Source: an uncultured Clostridia bacterium
GTDB lineage: Bacteria > Bacillota > Clostridia > Oscillospirales > Acutalibacteraceae
Direction of reading: 5' to 3'
DNA: 7,962 nt
NCBI GenBank assembly: GCA_946626015.1
Contig: CAMOTT010000090.1
Location: 1 to 7,962 of the forward strand
The notes below the pieces were generated by a model. It made no database searches and was not told where the DNA came from. It saw only the letters and a program-made list of their open reading frames with translations. Position numbers and translations under genes: made by a program. Shown piece after piece: positions 1 through 5,376 of this stretch (the stretch's first letter is position 1; every line of letters starts with the position of its first letter).

Positions 1-1158
1 GCCCTGCCTCATTATCTCAGGCTCTTCAAGACTCAGCTCCTCGATGGTGGGCATCACTATGCCGTAACCTGTGGCTTCAACCTCGTCAAGGGCGTTGCGC
101 AGTCTGTCATAGGATCTTTTAGCCTGGGCAAGCTCGGTAAGCCGGTCAAGCAGCCCCTGTTCCCCGTCGATATCAAGCCCCGTGCGTTCAGCAAGTATTT
201 TATAGAAAAGGCCGTTGTTTACCGTGGCCTCCACCCTTGCTCCGCCGTCTGCAAGGTTCATATCCTTTACACCGGCGCTGTCTACGTACTCGCAATCCTT
301 GAGTTGCTGCGCAAAGCCGTACACATCCCTCACCCGGTTGAGCTTTTCCGCTGAGGAACGGACAGCGGAATAGATGGCTTTTCTCAGCCAGTGATCCCGA
401 TCAAGGGTCACTATCCAATCCGGCAGATCGACAGAAACTTCTTTTATCGGGAACTCAAACAATATCTGAGAAAGTATCAGCTTTATTTCGTCCTCGCTCA
501 GCTCCATGCAGTTTACAGGCAGGACGGGAACACCGTACTTTTCAGAAAGCGCCCCGGCGGTTTCAACTGTTGCCTGATCTCCGGGAGAGGTGCTGTTGAG
601 CAGGACTATAAAAGGCTTGTTGAGTTCTTTAAGCTCGGTGATGACCCTCTCCTCCGCCTCCTCGTACTCGTCTCTTGGGATCTCGCTTATTGAGCCGTCT
701 GTGGTTATGACCAATCCTATGGTGGAGTGTTCGCTGATCACCTTTTTTGTGCCTATCTCCGCCGCCATATTGAACGGTATCTCATTTTCGTACCACGGTG
801 TTTTTACCATTCTGGGCTGGTTGTTTTCAATGTATCCGAGCGAGCTTGGAACAATATAACCTACACAGTCTATCATCCTGACCTTGAGCCGCGCATTATC
901 CGGCAGCAATATTTCGGCGGCGTCCTCCGGAATAAATTTCGGCTCTGTGGTCATAATTGTGCGCCCTGTGGCGGATTGTGGCAGCTCATCCGTGGCGCGT
1001 TCTCTTTTGACATCGTCATCTATATTGGGGATCACAAGGGTGTCCATAAACCGCTTTATGAAGGTGGATTTTCCGGTTCTCACCGGGCCTACCACGCCTA
1101 TGTATATATCCCCCTGGGTCCTCTGTTCTATATCCTTGTAAATATTGCGTTCTTCCAT
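1..1158 (-). CDS. spoIVA: SpoIVA, spore coat basement ATPase (C-terminus missing, runs off left edge)
   Basis: SpoIVA is the mother-cell ATPase that polymerises on the outer forespore membrane, forms the base on which the coat is built, and is also needed for cortex formation. I translated 386 residues by hand; the B. subtilis protein is about 490, so roughly 100 C-terminal residues lie outside the window. The Walker A motif is GPVRTGKST with Lys at residue 30. The threonine pair is at 70-71 (TIMTTEP) and the Walker B region is RMIDCVGY with Asp97. As I recall, these positions match the functional residues in B. subtilis. Start: ATG at 1158-1156, preceded by a strong Shine-Dalgarno AAGGAGG at 1170-1164. 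The gene lies 13 bases after the sipL stop, with no terminator and no sigma-E-like promoter seen between them, so cotranscription is likely. The family call is very secure. Confidence 0.97.
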   Translation of the reverse strand, partial: MEERNIYKDIEQRTQGDIYIGVVGPVRTGKSTFIKRFMDTLVIPNIDDDVKRERATDELPQSATGRTIMTTEPKFIPEDAAEILLPDNARLKVRMIDCVGYIVPSSLGYIENNQPRMVKTPWYENEIPFNMAAEIGTKKVISEHSTIGLVITTDGSISEIPRDEYEEAEERVITELKELNKPFIVLLNSTSPGDQATVETAGALSEKYGVPVLPVNCMELSEDEIKLILSQILFEFPIKEVSVDLPDWIVTLDRDHWLRKAIYSAVRSSAEKLNRVRDVYGFAQQLKDCEYVDSAGVKDMNLADGGARVEATVNNGLFYKILAERTGLDIDGEQGLLDRLTELAQAKRSYDRLRNALDEVEATGYGIVMPTIEELSLEEPEIMRQG

Positions 1159-1171
1159 AGCAGCCTCCTTA

Positions 1172-2704
1172 TTAAACTCCGGGAATTATCAGCATACGGC
1201 TTTCAGATATATCCTCGCCGGCAAGATTGTTTTCCTGCATTATAGCCTCTGTGGTGGTGTTATATTTTCTCGCTATATCCCAAACGGTTTCTCCGCTCTC
1301 GGAAAAATATATTGTTACAGCGAACTTTTTACCGCTTTTTGAGCTTGTCATATCCGGTTCGATCCCGGTGAGTATCCTCCTGTTCGATGCAGAAAACACA
1401 GACGCGTTGATAAGCAGCTCCGCGCGGGCGTCTATACGTTTATCAGAATTTACCGAAGCAGTACAGCCGGTAACCGTTATATCCGGGCTGCATTTGACGC
1501 TGGGCGTCGGATTTGCCATTGGTCTGCGGTACTCATAATCCATTTGTTTTTGAGCAAACCCCGGCTTGTTTTCCCCGTCAACATAAAGGATGTTCATTGT
1601 CAGCGATCCTCCGACAACAAGATCTCCGCCCTTGACGTTCACCGAGGATGTTATGTCCGAGCACCAGATATCCGAAACCTCGTTCACACCGGAACCGTTC
1701 AGGTCGAAATTATCCGAAACAACGCTGCGGTCGCTTATTTTAAACTCCGGCGAAAGTATCTCCATGCGCTTATATTCCGAGCTGATCTCACAGCAGGTTG
1801 AATAAGCGTCGGTAACTACCGTTATTTCATCCGTATTGTAGGCAGTTATTCTGGCGCATATGTAAGCGGATATATCCAGCATGGTCTGCTTGCCGTCGCT
1901 GTCGGTTCTGGGTGTGATGTTGAGGGCGCTTACGTTGAGCGAGACCATATTTTCGCTCTTGTCAGTTATACCCTCAGCTTCTATTATTTGGCTGATGGGC
2001 ATGGTATGCTCGATTTTTACAAGGCTGTTATCCCCGTCATCCGCGCTGTATAAGATGCTCACACCCAGCTCGCCCTTTATCAGGAGCTTGTTGCTGATTG
2101 CCTTTATATCATCCGCTACGGCAAAGCCCGTTGCCCTTATCAGGTTCATTACCGGCGGTTTATTGCCCGTTTCAATGACCTCGTTCATCGTAAAGTTTTT
2201 GGAGGAAACAGAAACAGTATCAGCGCATTGCAGCTTTTCATACTTGAGCTGTATTCCGGCTCCGTCAGCGGAATCCACTATGCTCTCGCCCTTTTTCTCG
2301 CAGGCCTTTATGAAGAAGGTTATCATTCCATGGATATCCGTCCTCCGCTGGCTCACCGCCCGGCAGTTCACATAGTCCGTTTTCGCCTTTACGCAAACGG
2401 CTGAGCTGTCTGAAATATCATCGGACTCAACGTACTTTGAAAAAGGATACTCCTGCTCATAGCAATGCACATTGTCATCGTCGCTGACGTAAATTATCCT
2501 TACCGCCGCGCTGCCCTCAAAGGTCAGCCTGCCCCCTACTATCTGCGTGCCGTTGACAGAGGGCACAATGTCGCACTTGAGTATTCTGGTCACATCGGGG
2601 CAGTAATCCGGCAAGGCTACGTCATTGTCCACAGCCTGTTCGGTTCTCCCCTCGAAAACGATCTGTTCGGTATTCAATTCACGGGTACATACATTAAATT
2701 CCAT
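1172..2704 (-). CDS. sipL: SipL-type SPOCS/LysM spore morphogenesis protein
   Basis: A 510-residue protein with an N-terminal SPOCS (DUF3794) architecture and a C-terminal LysM domain. Repeated SPOCS-like blocks are visible at about residues 30-130 (LPDYCPDVTRIL, then VRIIYVSD), 185-295 (GELGVSILYSADD) and 345-440 (GSLTMNILYVDGE). The LysM is at about 462-508 (SESGETVWDIARKYNTTTEA, then LIIPGV). No signal peptide or membrane segment is seen, fitting a mother-cell cytosolic protein. This is the architecture and length of Clostridioides difficile SipL, whose LysM domain binds SpoIVA and recruits coat to the forespore; B. subtilis SpoVID is the functional counterpart. Start: ATG at 2704 with GGGAGAG about 6 bases upstream. 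spoIVA follows 13 bases downstream, which strongly supports the SipL role. Other SPOCS/LysM proteins of Clostridia are the alternative call. Confidence 0.88.
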   Translation of the reverse strand: MEFNVCTRELNTEQIVFEGRTEQAVDNDVALPDYCPDVTRILKCDIVPSVNGTQIVGGRLTFEGSAAVRIIYVSDDDNVHCYEQEYPFSKYVESDDISDSSAVCVKAKTDYVNCRAVSQRRTDIHGMITFFIKACEKKGESIVDSADGAGIQLKYEKLQCADTVSVSSKNFTMNEVIETGNKPPVMNLIRATGFAVADDIKAISNKLLIKGELGVSILYSADDGDNSLVKIEHTMPISQIIEAEGITDKSENMVSLNVSALNITPRTDSDGKQTMLDISAYICARITAYNTDEITVVTDAYSTCCEISSEYKRMEILSPEFKISDRSVVSDNFDLNGSGVNEVSDIWCSDITSSVNVKGGDLVVGGSLTMNILYVDGENKPGFAQKQMDYEYRRPMANPTPSVKCSPDITVTGCTASVNSDKRIDARAELLINASVFSASNRRILTGIEPDMTSSKSGKKFAVTIYFSESGETVWDIARKYNTTTEAIMQENNLAGEDISESRMLIIPGV

Positions 2705-2738
2705 AGTCGCTCTCCCTCATATTCAATTCTTTACAGCA

Positions 2739-2767
2739 TCTATATGCACACCATGTCCGGGATATGC
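2739..2767 (-). promoter_or_regulatory. Candidate sigma-E promoter of sipL-spoIVA
   Basis: On the minus strand the -35 is GCATATC (2767-2761, 6/7 to KMATATT). A 14-base spacer follows, then the -10 CATATAGA (2746-2739, 5/8 to CATACAMT with the CATA core intact). The spacing equals the B. subtilis sigma-E consensus. Predicted transcription start is near 2732, about 28 bases before the sipL ATG. The -35 begins exactly where the preceding hairpin's T-rich tail ends. sipL and spoIVA are sigma-E genes in studied spore formers. Confidence 0.6.
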
Positions 2768-2826
2768 AAAGAAATACCGCCTTAAGATAGACGAGCCTAA
2801 GCTCTGCCTGCCCTATGGCGGTATTT
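2768..2826 (-). terminator. Stem-loop after spoIIID, probable terminator
   Basis: A perfect 10-bp stem, AAATACCGCC (2826-2817) with GGCGGTATTT (2781-2772), encloses a 35-base loop that can itself fold (GAGC with GCTC, ATAG with CTAT). It starts four bases after the spoIIID stop. On the coding strand the tail is TTTCTTT, an imperfect T-tract. On the plus strand the same stem is followed by TATTTTTTA, a better T-run, but there is no plus-strand gene for it to end. It separates spoIIID from the sipL promoter. Confidence 0.65.
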
Positions 2827-2830
2827 TTTA

Positions 2831-3100
2831 TCAGGTGTCATTATGCAAGACGTGTTCCTGCAAATATTTTTCTTTTGTCGCCAGACCTCCCCTTATATGC
2901 CGCTGCGCCTTGTTTACCTCTATCACCTGACGCACGGCGGTATATAATTGGGGATTAATTTTTTTAAGGCGCTGTGAAACGTCTATATGTACGGTGGATT
3001 TCGATATACCGAATCTTTTTGCCGCGGCTCTGACCGTCGCCTTGTTCTCCGCTATATATTTCCCCAGCTCCACGGCTCTTTCTTCAACAAATCCCTTCAA
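2831..3100 (-). CDS. spoIIID: SpoIIID, sporulation-specific DNA-binding regulator
   Basis: A small mother-cell DNA-binding protein that activates and represses many sigma-E genes and prepares the switch to sigma-K. With the TTG start at 3100-3098 it has 89 residues, close to B. subtilis SpoIIID (93), and aligns from the first residues (KGFVEERAVELGKYIAENK). The helix-turn-helix is at about 22-42 (TVRAAAKRFGISKSTVHIDV). The basic C-terminal region, also used for DNA contact, is at about 63-79 (NKAQRHIRGGLATKEKY). The TTG start is chosen because it has GGGAGGG 6 bases upstream and restores family length. The longer reading from an ATG at 3229 would add 43 unrelated residues, overlap yunB and include the promoter. 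A sigma-E promoter candidate and a dyad lie just upstream. Family identity is very secure. Confidence 0.96.
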   Translation of the reverse strand: MKGFVEERAVELGKYIAENKATVRAAAKRFGISKSTVHIDVSQRLKKINPQLYTAVRQVIEVNKAQRHIRGGLATKEKYLQEHVLHNDT

Positions 3101-3106
3101 ATCAGA

Positions 3107-3113
3107 CCCTCCC
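3107..3113 (-). promoter_or_regulatory. Ribosome binding site setting the spoIIID TTG start
   Basis: GGGAGGG on the minus strand lies 6 bases before the TTG at 3100. It is the only strong Shine-Dalgarno in the region and supports the non-ATG start over the upstream ATG at 3229. Confidence 0.8.
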
Positions 3114-3132
3114 GGAACAGTATTATTGTTCC
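3114..3132 (-). repeat. Perfect 6-bp dyad at the predicted spoIIID transcription start
   Basis: GGAACA (3132-3127), a 7-base centre and TGTTCC (3119-3114) form a perfect inverted repeat. It abuts the -10 at 3133 and ends one base before the Shine-Dalgarno. It could be an operator covering +1 or an mRNA hairpin near the ribosome binding site. Each arm contains the GAACA core, a partial match to the SpoIIID site WWRRACARNY (flanking positions do not fit), so autoregulation is only a guess. Confidence 0.55.
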
Positions 3133-3161
3133 ATAATATGCCCCGGAGGACCTCTATATTA
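3133..3161 (-). promoter_or_regulatory. Candidate sigma-E promoter of spoIIID
   Basis: On the minus strand the -35 is TAATATA (3161-3155, 6/7 to KMATATT). A 14-base spacer follows, then the -10 CATATTAT (3140-3133, 6/8 to CATACAMT). Predicted start is near 3126, giving a leader of about 26 bases to the TTG. It sits immediately after the yunB stop (3165-3163). B. subtilis spoIIID is transcribed by sigma-E, so sequence and expectation agree. Confidence 0.68.
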
Positions 3162-3162
3162 C

Positions 3163-3810
3163 TCAGCCGTTCACAATCTGAGCGGATGTGTTTGGCACAA
3201 TACCAACTATAACTGTCTCTGCGATGCACATACTTGTGCTGACTTTTACTTCGGTCGTAAAAGATGGAAGCATCACCGAGATGTTGGCGTTTATCTTTAC
3301 GACTATCCTGTGGATGGTTTGATTTATCCCGGATGACTTGAATTCGCTGGTGATATCCGTTACCACGTTACCGTAAAGGGAGATCTTTGAACTGATCTTC
3401 GGTCCCATGCCCGACCAGAGATCGCTCCCCAGCAGAACTCCCAGCGGAACATATATCTTGTGTTCCTTTATCTCGTCTATCCTGTCCTTTATTTTGTTTC
3501 CCACTTTGCTTTTGAGCAAATTCATTTTAAGGGCGTCGGTTTTTACGGAGGTCACCCTGCCGCTCCCATCTCTGTCAACTATTGCCAGCATATCGTAAGT
3601 CACACGTTCTGCAGCGATGACCTCCTCAATAGCGGTGTTTATTGACGACATTGCAAGGTTCACAGCGGAATCCTCCGCAACAGCCTTGACGTACGGCCTC
3701 AGCCTGATATCCGTTGTAACGCAGATAATAGCTGTAACAATAAGCGCCACGGCGATAAAATACATATATTTTATTTTATCGGGATAATACCTTCTGATCC
3801 TTCTTTTCAA
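3163..3810 (-). CDS. yunB: YunB-type sporulation membrane protein
   Basis: A 215-residue protein of the YunB family, made under sigma-E in B. subtilis and needed for efficient spore formation; its molecular role is not established. A basic N-terminus (KRRIRRYYPDKIK) precedes one membrane segment at about 15-33, suggesting a protein anchored with its bulk outside. The C-terminal half carries the family hallmarks: VPLGVLLGSDL at 121-131, MGPKIS at 135-140, YGNVVTDITSEFKSSGINQT at 146-165, and a final beta-rich region. B. subtilis YunB is about 254 residues, with an extra low-complexity tail absent here. I chose the TTG at 3810, with GGGGCGGTG upstream, because it gives the usual short basic start. 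A GTG at 3828 would add six residues with only a weak AGGT site. It lies between sigF and spoIIID. Confidence 0.9.
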   Translation of the reverse strand: MKRRIRRYYPDKIKYMYFIAVALIVTAIICVTTDIRLRPYVKAVAEDSAVNLAMSSINTAIEEVIAAERVTYDMLAIVDRDGSGRVTSVKTDALKMNLLKSKVGNKIKDRIDEIKEHKIYVPLGVLLGSDLWSGMGPKISSKISLYGNVVTDITSEFKSSGINQTIHRIVVKINANISVMLPSFTTEVKVSTSMCIAETVIVGIVPNTSAQIVNG

Positions 3811-3815
3811 TAAAA

Positions 3816-3824
3816 CACCGCCCC
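3816..3824 (-). promoter_or_regulatory. Likely ribosome binding site of yunB
   Basis: GGGGCGGTG on the minus strand resembles GGAGGTG with one mismatch and ends 5 bases before the TTG at 3810. It favours that start over the GTG at 3828, which would lie only about 11 bases from the predicted transcription start. Confidence 0.5.
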
Positions 3825-3845
3825 GCACAAGAGACCTACGTTACA

Positions 3846-3872
3846 ATTATATGCGGCGTTCTGTATATATTG
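3846..3872 (-). promoter_or_regulatory. Weaker sigma-E-like promoter candidate of yunB
   Basis: The -10 CATATAAT (3853-3846) matches CATACAMT in 7/8 positions, the best -10 in the window. The best -35, CAATATA (3872-3866, 5/7), is only 12 bases away rather than 14. Predicted start is near 3839, about 29 bases before the TTG. The 53-base sigF-yunB gap shows no terminator, so read-through from spoIIA is also possible. Confidence 0.42.
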
Positions 3873-3881
3873 AATTTCAGT

Positions 3882-4550
3882 TCACTCAAGCAGTTTTGCG
3901 CGCAGCTTTGTGAGGATCACCTTTTCACGTCTGGACACCTGAACCTGAGTCATGCCCAGCTTTTGCGCCACCGCAGATTGCGTCTTGCAGCCGTAATACC
4001 GCAACTCTATTATCTTCCTGTCCCGCTCATCAAGCGCAGAGATGACCTCATCCAGAGCTATTTCCGTGGAAATTTTATCATCCGGGGGCGGAGTGGGTAT
4101 ATCTATCTGCGTGTTGCCTGTTTCATCCCCGGAGGTCAATGAGACCGTTGGCATTGCCGCTATGAGCAATTCGGCCGTTTCGGAAACATCTATATCCAGT
4201 TTTTTTGCAAGCTCTCCCACGGTGGGCTCCCGATCCAGCTCCGCGGTCAAGCGCTCCTTCGCCTGCATAACGAGCCTTGCTCTCTCCTTAAGCGCCCTGC
4301 CTATTTTTACCGAGCCTCCGTCCCTGAATATCCTTTTGATCTCTCCCAGAATAGTGGGAACGGCATATGTGGAAAACGAGAAGCCCTTGCTCTCATCAAA
4401 GCCGTCCACAGCCTTTATCAGCCCTACGCAGCCGGCCTGAAACAGGTCGTCGTACTCCACGCCCCTGCCCCTGAACTTATTGGCGCAGGAATGTACAAGG
4501 CCAAGATTGCTCTCCACCATATCGTTTCGTTTATTCGTATCCTTTGTCAT
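3882..4550 (-). CDS. sigF: SigF, forespore RNA polymerase sigma factor
   Basis: Sigma-F directs the first forespore-specific transcription after asymmetric division and is held inactive by SpoIIAB. The protein has 222 residues. Region 2 spans about 13-85, with the core-binding part EYDDLFQAGCVGLIKAVDGF (32-51), the -10 recognition part FSTYAVPTILGEIKRIFRDG (59-78) and VKIGR. Region 3 is about 86-140 and region 4 about 163-220, with the helix-turn-helix KTQSAVAQKLGMTQVQVSRR (189-208). SigF and SigG are close relatives; the position after spoIIAA-spoIIAB settles it as SigF. B. subtilis SigF is about 255 residues, and about 30 N-terminal residues before region 2.1 are absent here. The ATG at 4550 overlaps the spoIIAB stop by four bases (ATGA) and has no clear Shine-Dalgarno, so translational coupling is likely. 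Confidence 0.96.
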   Translation of the reverse strand: MTKDTNKRNDMVESNLGLVHSCANKFRGRGVEYDDLFQAGCVGLIKAVDGFDESKGFSFSTYAVPTILGEIKRIFRDGGSVKIGRALKERARLVMQAKERLTAELDREPTVGELAKKLDIDVSETAELLIAAMPTVSLTSGDETGNTQIDIPTPPPDDKISTEIALDEVISALDERDRKIIELRYYGCKTQSAVAQKLGMTQVQVSRREKVILTKLRAKLLE

Positions 4551-4975
4551 CTTGGCGCTATGATTTTCGTCATGGTAACACTGGTGCCCTTGTTCACCGT
4601 GGAGCTGACTTTGACCTTGTCCATAAAGCTCTCCATTACAGCAAAGCCAAGCCCGGAGCGCTCACCCCCAAGGGTAGTGAAAAGCGGTTCCATGGCCTGC
4701 TTGACGTCAACTATCCCGCAGCCCTTATCCCTGACTTTAATTTTTACCGTGCCGTTTTCGGTGAGTTCCCCCGTTATGTAAATAATCCCCACGGTCGATG
4801 GGTAGGCGTGGACGATGCAGTTGGTCACCGCCTCGCTCACCGCCGTTTTGATATCAGCCAGCTCCTCCACGGTGGGGTCAAGCTGGGCGGCAAACGCCGC
4901 CACCGCCACCCTTGCAAAGCCTTCATTGACCGAGCGGCTTTCTATAACAAGCCTCATTTTATTTTTTGATCTCAT
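4547..4975 (-). CDS. spoIIAB: SpoIIAB, anti-sigma-F factor and SpoIIAA kinase
   Basis: A 142-residue GHKL-type serine kinase that binds sigma-F with ATP and phosphorylates SpoIIAA; length is normal for the family. The N box is TAVSEAVTNC with Glu48 and Asn52. The G1 box is DKGCGI (83-88) and the G2 box ERSGLGF (105-111). FARVAVAAFAAQLDP (20-34) includes the equivalent of the partner-contacting Arg20 seen in the B. stearothermophilus structure. PLFTT (97-101) is the usual ATP-lid lead. The ATG at 4975 overlaps the spoIIAA stop as ATGA, with AAAGGAGG about 10 bases upstream inside spoIIAA. The sigF ATG overlaps its own stop the same way, which keeps synthesis of regulator and sigma factor balanced. 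Confidence 0.97.
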   Translation of the reverse strand: MRSKNKMRLVIESRSVNEGFARVAVAAFAAQLDPTVEELADIKTAVSEAVTNCIVHAYPSTVGIIYITGELTENGTVKIKVRDKGCGIVDVKQAMEPLFTTLGGERSGLGFAVMESFMDKVKVSSTVNKGTSVTMTKIIAPR

Positions 4976-5298
4976 TTTTTGACTGCCTCCTTTATGGATA
5001 TTTTTGCCAGACGTTCAATGCCCGACAATTTCATAACTCTGTAATATTGCATCGACAAATTGGCAACCTCCACCTTGCCGCCGTAGTTTTGAGCGGTTCT
5101 GTATCTGCCCATGACCAGCCCCACACCGGAGCTGTCCATAAACGTGACCTCTCCAAAGTCCATAACAAGCATTTCAGGCTGCTGCTTGCGCAGCGCCTGA
5201 TCTATGATCTCCCTTATGACCGCGGAATTGTGATGGTCTATCTCCCCTGTCAGCACCGCGGTAACTTTCTTTGGGGTGGATATTATTCTTACCGGCAT
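4972..5298 (-). CDS. spoIIAA: SpoIIAA, anti-sigma-F antagonist (STAS)
   Basis: A 108-residue single STAS-domain protein. Unphosphorylated SpoIIAA binds SpoIIAB and frees sigma-F; SpoIIAB inactivates it by serine phosphorylation and SpoIIE reactivates it in the forespore. Diagnostic sequence is LTGEIDHHNS (16-25) and FMDSSGVGLVMGRY (53-66). Ser56, the first serine of DSSG, corresponds to phosphorylated Ser58 of B. subtilis. The start at 5298 has an excellent AAGGAGGG 6 bases upstream. It is the first gene of spoIIA, behind a terminator and an exact Spo0A-box match. Confidence 0.97.
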   Translation of the reverse strand: MPVRIISTPKKVTAVLTGEIDHHNSAVIREIIDQALRKQQPEMLVMDFGEVTFMDSSGVGLVMGRYRTAQNYGGKVEVANLSMQYYRVMKLSGIERLAKISIKEAVKK

Positions 5299-5324
5299 TT
5301 TGCTCCCTCCTTATTTTTGGACAT

Positions 5325-5355
5325 AAAAAAATCCTCTACCATATGGTAAAGGATT
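5325..5355 (-). terminator. Intrinsic terminator after folC
   Basis: On the minus strand AATCCTTTACC (5355-5345) pairs over 11 positions (one T-G wobble) with GGTAGAGGATT (5340-5330) across an ATAT loop. The last two T of that arm run into seven Ts in total at 5331-5325. The plus strand lacks a T-run, so it acts in the folC direction. It ends only 26 bases before the spoIIAA start, so spoIIA needs its own promoter upstream of or inside the hairpin. Confidence 0.9.
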
Positions 5356-5375
5356 GAGTATAAAAAATTTGTCAA
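5343..5375 (-). promoter_or_regulatory. Possible Spo0A-dependent sigma-A-type promoter of spoIIA
   Basis: TTGACA (5375-5370) is a perfect -35 hexamer. The best match at long spacing is TACCAT (5348-5343, 4/6 to TATAAT), 21 bases away, resembling the stretched spacing of the Spo0A-activated spoIIG and spoIIE promoters of B. subtilis. Transcription would start near 5336, after the first arm of the terminator hairpin. TATACT only 7 bases after TTGACA is a competing -10. I found no convincing sigma-H promoter. This is speculative. Confidence 0.28.
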
Positions 5376-5376
5376 A
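5368..5376 (+). promoter_or_regulatory. Spo0A box upstream of spoIIAA
   Basis: TTTGTCAAA on the plus strand matches the Spo0A consensus TTTGTCRAA at all nine positions. It lies between the folC stop (5379-5377) and the spoIIAA start, about 70 bases before the latter, and shares five bases with a TTGACA on the coding strand. In B. subtilis spoIIA is a direct Spo0A target, and placement over a -35 is typical of Spo0A-activated promoters. Confidence 0.72.

Noticed and set aside
727..1245. Long plus-strand open frame of 172 codons opposite spoIVA
   Set aside because: It is antisense to the conserved SpoIVA coding sequence, has no ribosome binding site of note and no recognisable domain. It is explained as a shadow of the real gene.
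1172..1260. Separate sigma-E promoter for spoIVA within the end of sipL
   Set aside because: GGATATA is present, but no CATA-type -10 lies at 14 bases; the 13-base gap favours cotranscription.
1881..2375. Plus-strand open frame of 164 codons opposite sipL, hydrophobic-looking
   Set aside because: The Leu/Ser-rich composition is what the complement of this coding frame gives; there is no family resemblance and the minus-strand SPOCS protein is clear.
2874..2882. TTTGTCGCC, a 7/9 Spo0A-box-like site
   Set aside because: It lies inside the spoIIID coding sequence, mismatches at the two last positions and is not near a start.
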